Assembly (NCBI RefSeq): GCF_900168165.1
Contig: NZ_FUYV01000003.1
Span: forward strand, 1 to 64,000
Length of the DNA: 64,000 bases
Direction of reading: 5' to 3'
Origin: Alkalitalea saponilacus
GTDB lineage: Bacteria; Bacteroidota; Bacteroidia; Bacteroidales; Marinilabiliaceae
Positions 18,678-27,990 of the stretch are shown piece after piece (the first letter of the stretch is position 1; each line of letters opens with the position of its first letter). Both the position numbers and the translations under genes were made by a program. The notes under the pieces are model-generated. The model searched no databases. It was not told the origin of the DNA and was given only the letters and a program-made list of their open reading frames with translations.

Positions 18678-19467
18678 ATTCTTCTAATTAAAGTTTATAG
18701 GTTGGGCTTTCAACAGGCCTACGCATTCACTCGGCTCATACATTGATTATATGAGTTATCGCACGGAGCGAATAGGGAAGGCGAAAAAGCAGGTGTTCCA
18801 TAATGCAGAAGTTACGATTAAGGATGGTATTGGTAAATGGTGTGGCGGTTTAGATCCATGGGTTATATCTTCAAAATCATCTGCACAGTGAAGGTTAGGA
18901 TGATAATAGGCTGATCTAAAAAGCCTGTTTGGAATCAAAATGACGAGGGTTTGACAGTTGGTTTTGATGGTAATGGAGTGGTCGTTCTTCGAACTGAGGG
19001 TTCGTTCTAGCTTAATCGTACGTTATGAAAATATCAATAAAATCCTGAACAATACGGAGTCTGGCTGTTATTAGTCATATTCAGATTCAATTGTATACGA
19101 ATTAATAATAGTATATTGTATACTTTTGCTTATTTTTGCCATTATTTAACAATTAGTGTTTGATGAGATGTTGGCTTTTTGTATAATACGTTTTATTGTA
19201 TAGTGTGATCAAACTTTTTTATTGTATTCATATTCTTTTTTGGGGATGTTTCAGAAACATATCTGGATTCTGGTTTGAAACAAGTCAGAGCCCCTAATTA
19301 CGAATTGCCACCCTCAATAATTGCGAGTTCTACAATGTTTTTCAGCCAAAGAAAACTATGTTTTTTTTGAGAAAATCAATAAAAGTAAAAAGAACTACAA
19401 TATTTGAGTGTATAAGAGAATAATGTCTTCCTATATGGGAAGTCAAAAATTACAAAACTATAAATCT
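18678..19467. other. Long intergenic region with possible gene remnant and promoter-like elements
   Basis: About 790 bases without a convincing gene. The + frame 18751-18891 reads as a plausible 46-residue fragment (MSYRTERIGKAK ... GLDPWVISSKSSAQ) with ordinary codon use. I do not recognise the family, and there is no complete domain, so it may be a decayed gene. Two overlapping-type -7 motifs, TACTTTTG (19121-19128) and TATTTTTG (19131-19138), could start a leader of about 330 bases for the next gene. Confidence 0.4.
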
Positions 19468-22400
19468 ATGAAAAGGAATCTTGTACATTTTTATTATTGC
19501 TTTATTTCAGTGTTGTTGTTGGGAGCCTTCTCCAATAATGATTTGCAAGCATCTTATCCTAATGAGGTGCGCCAGGAAGGCGATAGTTATATATGGAGAA
19601 TTGATGGAGTAGACAGGGGTACAACTTCGAGTTTTACTGAGGCTCTAAACAATGTAATCTGGAGTAATGTAGCTCCTGTAGAGGGACGTGAAATTCATGT
19701 CCTGTGCTCCGGTGCATTGACCAGTTCAATATCAATGGCTAATGGACAGAAATGGTTTTTCCATGGCAATACACTAACACGGAGTAACAATGATACTCAA
19801 ATGATTAATGCCAGGAATGTAAATAATATAGAGATTCATGACTTGATAGTTAATGGGGGAGGAACCTACGGAATTCGGCTAACAGCAAGTAACAACATTG
19901 TTGTAAACAATGTTGCTGTTTCCAATGCACACATCGGGATTAGGATTGATAGCCGTGCCAGCAATCCATGGGAGGCTCGTATCCACAACGTAACAGTTAC
20001 CAATTGCCGTTTTGAGAACACTGGATCTCATGGTCTTGAAACATATGGAGTGGTAGGTATTCATGTTGATAACATTATTGCAAGAAACACGGGAGGTTCC
20101 GGAGTTCAATTTAATGCAACGTCAAATGGAACAGTTGGCACTGTAGACGCCTATCGATGCAGCTACTTGGGTGGTTATGCCGGCATGCGTTTTGCAAATG
20201 GCTCTCACGATATGGTCGCAGATACATTGTTTGCACGAGAGTGTGGAAGGGGGCTTTTTGTGCTGTCTGATAGTTACAATATAACAGTAAAGTATGTTGA
20301 AGCCATTGATTGTTTAGATCAATGGGGTGCTGGTCGTGGAGTATGGTTGCAGAATGTAACAAATGTTCGTGTAGAATCAGGATGCAGCAACACAGGATGG
20401 AATGTCAGCGGTGCCGGCACCTATGCGAACCTCAGCAAATACTGTAGTGATGCCGACAAACCGGTTACTTATAAAATAAAAAACGCCGAAACCGGCATGT
20501 ACCTTAACGGAATGGGACGTACCGCTAATGGTTCACTATGTGGGCAAACCGTTTATGGTACAGGACTTAATGCGCAATGGGAGATGGAGCGAATTGCCGG
20601 AGGTGCTTTTGGGTTTCGGAATCGTGTAACCGGGCTGTTCCTGGATGCTATGGGTGGAGATGGTTTTGGCAATGGATCCAATTGTGGTCAGTGGAGTGGC
20701 AGTGGCCATGTGAATCAACAATGGGATACGATAAGGATTAATGATCAAATCATTAGTTTGCGAAATATTGGTACAGGTTTTTTTTTAGATGGAATGGGTA
20801 GAACCAACAATGGCGATAATGTAGGAATGTGGGAAGATGATAGCCGGGAAAGTGCAAAGTGGGAATTGATTGGTGTACCGCCTGCTCCACCAACCGGACT
20901 TAGCATGAACTACATTAAGCACAACGGCGTTTCTTTAAGCTGGATTGGACTGGAGACCAATGGTGGTTATGGAGTTTATATTGATGGCGAATTGGGTTAT
21001 AGTACAACTGAAACGACTGCTGTAATTGACGGTCTCATCTTTAATACAACTTACCTAATAACTGTTAGAGCATTGGATGTTGCAGGTAATGTTTCTGAGG
21101 ATAGCGAGGCTCTTGAAATAACAACACTACCCGACCCGGGAATTGATGATGAAGAACCTCCAACCTCACCAACAGGCCTTACAGTTGTTGAAAAAACGGA
21201 TACATCTATATCTTTAACCTGGGATGAATCAACTGATAATATATATGTGGAAGTTTATGAAGTTTATGTTGATGATAGACTTGAAATTATAACAAACAGT
21301 AATTCAGCTACAATTTCAAGTCTTGTGCAGGGAACTGAGTATTCAATTATTGTTGTAGCCGTAGATCCGTCCGGTAATTCATCAGAAAGTGAGTTGTTTA
21401 CAGTGATGACTGTCGACATTGAAGCACCTACAACTCCCACAGACCTTATAGCAGAATTTTCTGAAACAACAATTTTGATGTCATGGGCCGCTTCAACTGA
21501 CAATGTTGGGGTTGTTGGTTATAGGATATATGTTAACAACACTCTTGTGGAAACAATAACAATTACATCGTATGACCTTAGTGAATTTAAGGATTTAACA
21601 TCTTTTACATTTGGTGTAAGTGCAGTCGATGCAGCGGGGAACGAATCAGGAAGAGCTTCTTTGATTGTTAGCAATGAGCCACCTTCTTTAATGAATCATT
21701 ACGAATTTGAAGGAAACCTTAGGGATAGTAAAGGAACTAAGCATGGAACGGCTTTCGGTTCTCCAACATATTCAGATGGCGTAATCGGGAGAGGAATTAA
21801 TTTTAGTGGGGTTAACGATTATGCAAAGTTGCCAAATGGAATAGTTACCTATTCGCAACTAACAATTGCGACTTGGGTTTATTGGAATGGAGGAGGTGAT
21901 TGGCAGAGAATTTTTGATTTTGGAGACAACACCAGTAAATATATGTTCTTGACACCAAAAACCGGAAACTTCTTGCGTTTTGCTATACGCACGGAGGATG
22001 TAGACGAACAAATTTTAAACGGACCGTCACTTCCAGTAGGCGAATGGAAGCATGTTGCCGTAACGATGGAAGGAGAAACTGCCAGATTATATGTTGATGG
22101 TTTTATGGTTGCTGAGAATACCGAGATGACTTTATTACCAAATTATTTAGGTGTTACACAGAATAATTTAATCGGGAGATCTCAATTCCCGGACCCTTAT
22201 CTTAATGGACAATTAGATGATTTTAGAATATATAACTATGCGTTAAGTTCAGAGGAAATCAATGCACTAATAGCCGAAGCTTCTGAAGGAAACGGAACGA
22301 GTATATCAAATTTGTATTCAGGAAATCATGATGTTGCTATTTACCCGAACCCATCGTCTGGTAAATTTACTTTAGAATTAACAGACTTTAATCCAGGTGA

Positions 22401-22578
22401 AATAAATATTTCAGTTTATGATATCAAAGGACGGTTCATTTTGCATAAGAAAACGGATTTGTCTGGGGGAATAAAAAGTGTCGATTGTGATTTCAAGGGA
22501 CTGGAATCCGGTTTGTATTATCTAAAGGTCAGCGACAATGTCAGGATGGAAACGTTGAAAATAATGGTGAAGAGATAA
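19468..22578 (+). CDS. Secreted beta-helix protein with RICIN, FN3, LamG-like and T9SS domains
   Basis: 1036 residues from ATG 19468, chosen because the signal peptide starts there (MKRNLVHFYYCFISVLLLG); in-frame ATGs at 19408-19435 would add a charged extension. Domains in order: right-handed parallel beta-helix (about 31-328, repeated NNIVVNNVAVSNAHIGIRID-like coils), beta-trefoil RICIN-type lectin (about 331-470, YKIKNAETGMYLNGMG and two related repeats), three fibronectin type III domains (about 471-738, each with LSW/LTWDEST/MSWAAST strands), a concanavalin/LamG-like domain (about 740-938, HYEFEGNLRDSKG to DDFRIYNYALS), and a type A sorting domain (VAIYPNPSSGKFTLEL). It probably binds or cleaves plant or algal polysaccharide at the surface. 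The helix resembles pectate lyase-like folds, but no catalytic residues can be assigned with confidence. Confidence 0.82.
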   Translation: MKRNLVHFYYCFISVLLLGAFSNNDLQASYPNEVRQEGDSYIWRIDGVDRGTTSSFTEALNNVIWSNVAPVEGREIHVLCSGALTSSISMANGQKWFFHGNTLTRSNNDTQMINARNVNNIEIHDLIVNGGGTYGIRLTASNNIVVNNVAVSNAHIGIRIDSRASNPWEARIHNVTVTNCRFENTGSHGLETYGVVGIHVDNIIARNTGGSGVQFNATSNGTVGTVDAYRCSYLGGYAGMRFANGSHDMVADTLFARECGRGLFVLSDSYNITVKYVEAIDCLDQWGAGRGVWLQNVTNVRVESGCSNTGWNVSGAGTYANLSKYCSDADKPVTYKIKNAETGMYLNGMGRTANGSLCGQTVYGTGLNAQWEMERIAGGAFGFRNRVTGLFLDAMGGDGFGNGSNCGQWSGSGHVNQQWDTIRINDQIISLRNIGTGFFLDGMGRTNNGDNVGMWEDDSRESAKWELIGVPPAPPTGLSMNYIKHNGVSLSWIGLETNGGYGVYIDGELGYSTTETTAVIDGLIFNTTYLITVRALDVAGNVSEDSEALEITTLPDPGIDDEEPPTSPTGLTVVEKTDTSISLTWDESTDNIYVEVYEVYVDDRLEIITNSNSATISSLVQGTEYSIIVVAVDPSGNSSESELFTVMTVDIEAPTTPTDLIAEFSETTILMSWAASTDNVGVVGYRIYVNNTLVETITITSYDLSEFKDLTSFTFGVSAVDAAGNESGRASLIVSNEPPSLMNHYEFEGNLRDSKGTKHGTAFGSPTYSDGVIGRGINFSGVNDYAKLPNGIVTYSQLTIATWVYWNGGGDWQRIFDFGDNTSKYMFLTPKTGNFLRFAIRTEDVDEQILNGPSLPVGEWKHVAVTMEGETARLYVDGFMVAENTEMTLLPNYLGVTQNNLIGRSQFPDPYLNGQLDDFRIYNYALSSEEINALIAEASEGNGTSISNLYSGNHDVAIYPNPSSGKFTLELTDFNPGEINISVYDIKGRFILHKKTDLSGGIKSVDCDFKGLESGLYYLKVSDNVRMETLKIMVKR

Positions 22579-22671
22579 TAATCATTTTTTTGTTGCATCA
22601 TTTTCAGTGCGTAAATGGCTGATTATTATGTTTTTTTGCGTCTCCTATTGGCAATAAAAAAAATAACGAAT

Positions 22672-22703
22672 AGGGATTGAGTTTTAACTCAATCCCTTTT
22701 TTG
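22672..22703 (+). terminator. Intrinsic terminator after the beta-helix protein gene
   Basis: A 12-bp stem (22672-22683 with 22686-22697, closing as a TTTT loop if the last pairs open), followed by TTTTTT. Confidence 0.88.
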
Positions 22704-22916
22704 ATAAAAGTGATTAAACATTTTGGTTAACTACTCTGTTGATTTTATAAATGTATCTACACAACTTTTGGGTTAACTATGTAAATTTCATTAGTCCCTA
22801 AATGGTTGTTTTAGTTAATAAAATTCCTGAAATCTGTTAACAGAGCCTGCTTCTTTTTAGGATTTTATTAATAGATAATAGCAATACTTTCAGGCTCTTC
22901 CCTAAATTTATCTGTT
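22704..22916. other. Intergenic region with near-direct repeats
   Basis: Contains TTTTGGTTAACTA at 22721-22733 and TTTTGGGTTAACTA at 22766-22779, 45 bases apart. A third GTTAAC occurs near 22837. The spacing of about four helix turns would suit a regulator binding upstream of the following T9SS gene, but the site type is unknown. Confidence 0.35.
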
Positions 22917-24569
22917 ATGAAGTCTATTTTAATACTACTCTTTATTGGGGTTTTTACGAACCTTTTTGCTGAAGATCGAATTCAGGAACCTGTCATTTAT
23001 GGAACTCCTGATGCCTATCAAAATTACTTTGTTTTTAATTCCGGCGACCACCCCGAAATCTCAAATTGGAAGGTTGATGTTTATAAAATAATCAGAGAAG
23101 GCGATTCTGAAAATTACGAGTATGCAAGCAGCCATTTCAGTAGAAACGGAGAAAATTATCTCAGAATGGATCCACGAACATTTGAAGATCCTTCCACTCA
23201 AAAGTTGTTTAAAGTATATGGGTTAAACTCTTCAGGTGAAACCCTTGCAGAGGATCAGTGGATTGAAAAAGCGATTTATCCGGCCACAGAGTGGTTGCCC
23301 GTTTGTGCTTCTATATGTAATGGACAAACTTACGCTTACAAAATTGAAATTTTGGAAGAGTATAACATGAATACCGGAGAACCGCTTGGTAATGGTTTTT
23401 CTGCCGTGAGGATAAACGGAAGTTATGGAACTTATGCTTATGATGAAGAGGATGATGTTTATAGTCCGTTGTACCGCTACATGAATTTTACCGAATGGGA
23501 GTCTCTTAAATCAAACAGTCAAAATACCCAACATGATGCCAATGCTTATCTTAACTGGAATACATTTGCTCATTACGATGTAAGTTGGTCTGTATTTAAT
23601 CAAAACAGCCAGCAAATGGATGGAATAAAGCTGATGAAGATACCCAACAGTACCACCGGAAATTATAAAGACATGAACAATCTATGGATTGTTGATGATG
23701 TTTATGCAATTCAAAAATCATTAGGTCATTATAGAGACTACCAGGAAATGGTTGTAATTGTTGAGACTGCTGCCGAAAGTGTTTGTGGGGAATTGATTAG
23801 CCAAAATCCCGATATTGAAATAGGTCTCTTTAGTCATTATGCGAACTCTCGTTTATATTTGGATCCGGCTATGACCTGCAATGGAACGGGATACGACGAC
23901 CCTCCAACAGACTGGGATGTTGGAAGCACAGGGAGCTGGATGTCCATGTATAAAAAGGCAATTGATTATATACCACCTCCGAATGTAGGTGGTGACTCGG
24001 ACTATGGTGATGTTTTTGATTGGATGGAGAGCATGTTCAATAAATTCCCCTTATCTGAGAACAATACTGGAATTTCTTGGTGGCCAGGAGATGATATACA
24101 AGTCATACAATTCTATCAAGTAAGTGGATCCAGAGATGATAGAGCAGCTTTTTCCACCCCCATAACTATACATCAAGATGATTTATTTGACTCTGAAGGT
24201 ACACCAAAAAATCATTCGTTCCCAATGAATAATGGGTTATACAACATGGTGATCCACACAGAAACAAACATTTCATTACCTTATATATTTGAGGTAATCG
24301 GAGTCGTTCAAACCAGAGCTAATAGTTTAGAAAGAAGCAATATATTTAAAATTTATCCTAATCCATCTAATGGAGTCTTCACTGTTGATGTTGGCGAAAA
24401 AAGCAGTCTTCGGGTATTTAATGTTTCGGGACAATTAGTTTATTTGTCAGAAATATATGAAGGCAACAATCAAGTATCGTTAGATCATCTACCTGCTGGA
24501 ATATACAATGTTGTTGTTTCTAACGACTCTTATCGAGCTGAAGACAAGTTAGTTATATCTAAAGAGTAA
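22917..24569 (+). CDS. Unrecognised secreted protein with T9SS type A sorting domain
   Basis: 550 residues. The signal peptide is MKSILILLFIGVFTNLFA. The body (about 20-460) matches no family I can name. It is rich in Trp, Tyr, Asp and Asn (WLPVCASICNGQTYAYKIE, WIVDDVYAIQKSLGHYRDYQE, SHYANSRLYLDPAMTCNGTGYDD, GISWWPGDDIQVIQFYQVSG), with two Cys in one short motif near 125. The C-terminus (IFKIYPNPSNGVFTVDVGEKS ... YRAEDKLVISKE) is a standard type A sorting domain, so the protein is probably exported by T9SS. Terminators lie on both sides, so it is transcribed alone. It could be an enzyme or a surface binding protein; the sequence does not decide. Confidence 0.78.
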   Translation: MKSILILLFIGVFTNLFAEDRIQEPVIYGTPDAYQNYFVFNSGDHPEISNWKVDVYKIIREGDSENYEYASSHFSRNGENYLRMDPRTFEDPSTQKLFKVYGLNSSGETLAEDQWIEKAIYPATEWLPVCASICNGQTYAYKIEILEEYNMNTGEPLGNGFSAVRINGSYGTYAYDEEDDVYSPLYRYMNFTEWESLKSNSQNTQHDANAYLNWNTFAHYDVSWSVFNQNSQQMDGIKLMKIPNSTTGNYKDMNNLWIVDDVYAIQKSLGHYRDYQEMVVIVETAAESVCGELISQNPDIEIGLFSHYANSRLYLDPAMTCNGTGYDDPPTDWDVGSTGSWMSMYKKAIDYIPPPNVGGDSDYGDVFDWMESMFNKFPLSENNTGISWWPGDDIQVIQFYQVSGSRDDRAAFSTPITIHQDDLFDSEGTPKNHSFPMNNGLYNMVIHTETNISLPYIFEVIGVVQTRANSLERSNIFKIYPNPSNGVFTVDVGEKSSLRVFNVSGQLVYLSEIYEGNNQVSLDHLPAGIYNVVVSNDSYRAEDKLVISKE

Positions 24570-24633
24570 TTCGGTTACTATTAGTCGTTTATGTAAGAAT
24601 TTATCAGTTTTAAAATTAAATTACTTTCCAGTT

Positions 24634-24675
24634 ACAGGGTCTGCTGAGTTTTTCAGCAGACCCTGTTTGTTTTAT
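24634..24675. terminator. Strong terminator between convergent genes
   Basis: A perfect 14-bp stem (24634-24647 with 24653-24666), 5-base loop, then TTGTTTTATTT on the + strand. It could also serve the minus-strand cobO transcript, although its T run is less good in that direction. Confidence 0.88.
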
Positions 24676-24749
24676 TTCCTCCTAAAAACAGCATTTCAAC
24701 TTTCTTAAAAGGTGGAACCTTAAATCTTCTTCTGGAAGTCTCTGTTTCC

Positions 24750-25283
24750 TTAAAACTCAATCCCTTTTCTTGCTTCTACACCTTTGGTGTAGTAATGTTT
24801 TATCTCCTTCATTTCGGTCACCAAATCGGCAAAATCCATCAACTCCTGCGGTGCATATCGTCCGGTTATTACCACTTCGGTGGTTGAGTGTTTTTGTTTG
24901 AGAATTTCAATCAAATCATCGACCTGAAAGAGATTATAATATAGCGCAATGTTGGCTTCATCAAGCACAATCAGATCGTATTCGCTTGATTTCACAATTT
25001 CTGAAATCTCTTGTAAGCCTTCCTTTGCCGCATCAATGTCAGCCTGGTCAGGTTTTTTATAGATAAAACAACCACGGCCGTATTGTTTTAAAGTGATGTT
25101 GGGAAGATATTGACGAATGGCCTCGATTTCTGAATAGATTTTGCCCTTAACAAACTGGCAAAAAAACACTTTTTTGCCGGCACCAACTGCTCTGAGAGAT
25201 AGTCCGAAAGCAGCAGTGCTTTTACCCTTGCCGTTGCCGGTATATACTTGTATGTATCCGTTTTCTGAAGTTGATTGAGTCAT
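24750..25283 (-). CDS. cobO: Cob(I)yrinic acid a,c-diamide adenosyltransferase
   Basis: 177 residues; the enzyme transfers the adenosyl group of ATP to the cobalt of corrinoids, giving adenosylcobalamin precursors or salvaging cobalamin in the cytosol. The P-loop TGNGKGKSTAAFG (15-27) is the family's unusual phosphate-binding motif. VFFCQFVKG (about 44-52), DLIVLDEANIALYY (about 100-113) and VVITGRYAPQELMDFADLVTEM (about 136-157) are also typical of the CobA/BtuR/CobO family, and the length is normal. The gene is monocistronic here, with no other cobalamin genes nearby, which fits a salvage role. Confidence 0.94.
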   Translation of the reverse strand: MTQSTSENGYIQVYTGNGKGKSTAAFGLSLRAVGAGKKVFFCQFVKGKIYSEIEAIRQYLPNITLKQYGRGCFIYKKPDQADIDAAKEGLQEISEIVKSSEYDLIVLDEANIALYYNLFQVDDLIEILKQKHSTTEVVITGRYAPQELMDFADLVTEMKEIKHYYTKGVEARKGIEF

Positions 25284-25518
25284 GATTAATTATTTAAAAT
25301 TGTCTGGTAAAGTTAGCAATAAGTCAGAATTCCGATGGGTAATCATAGTGCGAAGATGAATCGCAATTTTTTGTCAGTATACATTAAAACAAAATTTGAT
25401 ACTGGTTATCAGTATAGTTGTAAGACTTATTAAACATTCCGTACTTTTATCTGTTTGAATTGTGGCTGCATATTCTATTTTACCGGTACAGACTGGCGGG
25501 TTAGTACTGATATTTTAA
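25284..25518. other. Divergent intergenic region between cobO and the E1 gene
   Basis: No gene. It holds a short hairpin ATACTG-gttat-CAGTAT at 25399-25415, and the sequence CAGTATA occurs at 25375-25381 and again at 25410-25416. These could be operator elements; no known binding site is recognised, and no cobalamin riboswitch is seen. Confidence 0.35.
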
Positions 25519-25526
25519 TAAATTTG
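25519..25526 (+). promoter_or_regulatory. Bacteroidota-type -7 element for the E1 gene
   Basis: TAAATTTG fits TAnnTTTG. It ends one base before the first in-frame ATG (25528), so transcription should begin within that codon's neighbourhood. The real start codon is therefore more likely ATG 25549 or 25555. Confidence 0.55.
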
Positions 25527-25548
25527 TATGCTTACAAGAGAAAACAAT

Positions 25549-27984
25549 ATGGAGATGGCAGAAACATCCGATATCGATCTAAGTTTCGAAGATTTTAAAA
25601 ATGAGGTATTAAACGATTATAAAACGGCGCATCTGAGCAGACAGATGAGCCTGATTGCCCGAAAAGAAGTGTTAACCGGTAAAGCTAAATTTGGAATATT
25701 TGGTGATGGTAAAGAGGTCGCTCAAATTGCCATGGCCAAACAATTCAGAAACGGTGACTGGCGTTCCGGCTACTATCGAGACCAAACTTTTATGCTTGCT
25801 GCGGGAATGACCACTCCCCAGCAGTTTTTTGCGCTTCTTTACGGAGAAACTAACACAGAACTGAATCCCGATAACGGCGGACGCTCCTTCAACAATCATT
25901 ACGCCACCCGTTTCATCGACGAGGATGGCAACTGGCGTAACCAGATGGAAGGCGGAAATACCGCCTCCGATATCAGTCCAACAGCCGGACAAATGCCTCG
26001 TTCGGTAGGGTTGGCTTTGGCTTCAAAGGTTTATCGAAACAATGAGCAGTTGCATCAATTTACGCAGTTCAGCGACAAAGGCAACGAAGTTGTTTTTGTA
26101 ACCATAGGAGATGGGAGCACCTCCGAAGGACATTTTTTTGAAACCATGAACGCCGCCGGGGTTTTGCAGGTTCCAATGGCAGTTTCTGTTTGGGATGATG
26201 GATATGCCATTTCTGTTCCAACGGAAAAACAAACCATTAAAGGAAATATCTCTAAAGCCCTGCAAGGCTTTGAAAAAGGAGCACGCGACAGCAGCGGAAT
26301 TTTAATATACCGTGCTAAAGGTTGGGATTATCCCGGTTTATGCCAAATGTACGAAGAAGGCATTGCCCGTTGTCGTGCAGAGCATGTTCCCGTGTTGTTT
26401 CATGTTGAAGAACTTACCCAGCCCATGGGACATTCCACTTCTGGTTCGCACGAAAGATATAAATCCGAAGAGAGAATGAAATGGGAGAGGGAGAATGACT
26501 GCCTGATTCGCATGAGGGAGTGGATTGTGGAAACCGGTCTGGCAATCGATGCCGAACTGGATAAGATTGAAGTAGAGGCTTTAAAAGAGATAAAGGAGAT
26601 TCGGAACGAGGTTTTCAATAAGTATATGCAGCCGCTCGTGCGCGAACGCGACGAGCTTGTTCACCTGGTAACTTCCAAACACTGTGTTTGTAATCTGGCC
26701 CGTCAGAGCCAAATTGATGATGCCATGCATCAGTTGCAAACTGCACATACACTAAACCGCAAAGAGATTTTGAGTGCAGCCCGTAAGGTGTTGCGTAATG
26801 TCTGTTCCAATTGTGATATTCCCGGTGGTCTTAAAAATGAACTCAAATTGTGGGTTGTGGATTACCGGAAAATGGGACATGAAAAATACAATGCCTACCT
26901 ATATGATGAGTCTTCTCATTCTGCTTTGAAAGTAGAACCGGTTGCTCCATTTTATTCCGCTGAGCCCGAAAAGATACATGGTCGTGAAGTGCTTTTGCAA
27001 AATTTTGATGCCATGCTTTCCCGCGACCCCCGGCTGATGATTTTTGGAGAGGATACTGGGAAATTAGGCGGGGTTAACCAGACTCTGGAAGGGATGCAGG
27101 AGAAGTATAGCGAAAACCGTGTTTTCGATACCGGTATTCGTGAAACTACCATAATTGGAAAAGGAATTGGGTTGGCATTGAGGGGACTACGGCCAATTGC
27201 CGAAATCCAGTATTTCGATTATCTTTTATATGCACTTCAAACATTGAGCGATGATGCAGCAACGCTGCATTACCGCACAAAAGGCGGACAAAAAGTGCCT
27301 TTAATCATCAGTACACGCGGGCATCGTCTCGAAGGCCCATGGCATGCCGGATCGCCAATGAGCATGGTCATCAATTCCATACGCGGGATTTATGTCTGTG
27401 TTCCCCGTGATATGACCCGCGCTGCCGGTTTTTACAATACTCTGCTCCAGGGAGACGATCCTGCATTGGTCATAGAGCCGCTTAACGGTTATCGGCTGCG
27501 GGAGTTGAGACCTGAGAATCCCGGAGAATTCAGAATACCGCTCGGAATTCCGGAGGTGTTGAAAGAGGGACGTGACGTCACTCTGGTTACTTATGGTTCA
27601 TGCGTCCGCATAGGAATGGAAGCTTCCCGTCAACTCGAAGAAATCGGTATTTCTGTTGAATTGATTGATGTTCAGACGCTGTTGCCTTTCGATATTCATC
27701 ACGTTATACTGGAATCGGTCAAAAAGACCAATCGGGTGGTCTTTTTCGATGAGGATGTTCCCGGTGGCGCCACAGCTTATATGATGCAGAAAGTGGTGGA
27801 AGAGCAGGGTGGTTTTTTCCATCTCGATGCACCTCCTGTTACGGTTTCGGCCAAAGACCACCGACCGGCATACGGAACCGATGGCGACTATTTCAGCAAA
27901 CCCAACGCCGAAGATGTGTATGAAGCTATTTATGCATTGATGAATGATGCCAACCCGGGTAAGTTTCCGCCGATTTATTCCTGA
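25549..27984 (+). CDS. Fused 2-oxo acid dehydrogenase E1 component, alpha and beta
   Basis: About 811 residues. The N-terminal half is the E1 alpha domain with the thiamine-diphosphate motif GDGSTSEGHFFETMNAAGV (about 187-205) and VSVWDDGYAISVP. The C-terminal half, from about 463, is E1 beta (GREVLLQNFDAMLSRDPR, FDTGIRETTIIGKGIGLAL, RGHRLEGPWHAGSPM, VTYGSCV and AKDHRPAYGTDGDYF). The complex oxidatively decarboxylates branched-chain 2-oxo acids or pyruvate with E2 and E3, neither of which is nearby. Alpha/beta fusions are common in Bacteroidota. A cluster of Cys residues in the linker (CVCNLARQ, CSNCDIPGG, about 378-430) is notable but unexplained. The start is chosen as 25549 because the promoter element abuts the upstream ATG at 25528. 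Confidence 0.9.
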   Translation: MEMAETSDIDLSFEDFKNEVLNDYKTAHLSRQMSLIARKEVLTGKAKFGIFGDGKEVAQIAMAKQFRNGDWRSGYYRDQTFMLAAGMTTPQQFFALLYGETNTELNPDNGGRSFNNHYATRFIDEDGNWRNQMEGGNTASDISPTAGQMPRSVGLALASKVYRNNEQLHQFTQFSDKGNEVVFVTIGDGSTSEGHFFETMNAAGVLQVPMAVSVWDDGYAISVPTEKQTIKGNISKALQGFEKGARDSSGILIYRAKGWDYPGLCQMYEEGIARCRAEHVPVLFHVEELTQPMGHSTSGSHERYKSEERMKWERENDCLIRMREWIVETGLAIDAELDKIEVEALKEIKEIRNEVFNKYMQPLVRERDELVHLVTSKHCVCNLARQSQIDDAMHQLQTAHTLNRKEILSAARKVLRNVCSNCDIPGGLKNELKLWVVDYRKMGHEKYNAYLYDESSHSALKVEPVAPFYSAEPEKIHGREVLLQNFDAMLSRDPRLMIFGEDTGKLGGVNQTLEGMQEKYSENRVFDTGIRETTIIGKGIGLALRGLRPIAEIQYFDYLLYALQTLSDDAATLHYRTKGGQKVPLIISTRGHRLEGPWHAGSPMSMVINSIRGIYVCVPRDMTRAAGFYNTLLQGDDPALVIEPLNGYRLRELRPENPGEFRIPLGIPEVLKEGRDVTLVTYGSCVRIGMEASRQLEEIGISVELIDVQTLLPFDIHHVILESVKKTNRVVFFDEDVPGGATAYMMQKVVEEQGGFFHLDAPPVTVSAKDHRPAYGTDGDYFSKPNAEDVYEAIYALMNDANPGKFPPIYS

Positions 27985-27990
27985 TTTGAT

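Noticed and set aside
18756-18938. 60-residue minus-strand frame in the 18.6-19.4 kb gap
   Set aside because: Overlaps a more plausible plus-strand fragment and has no recognisable features.
25284-25518. Cobalamin riboswitch upstream of cobO
   Set aside because: The upstream region of the minus-strand gene is short and shows no B12-box-like or multi-stem structure.
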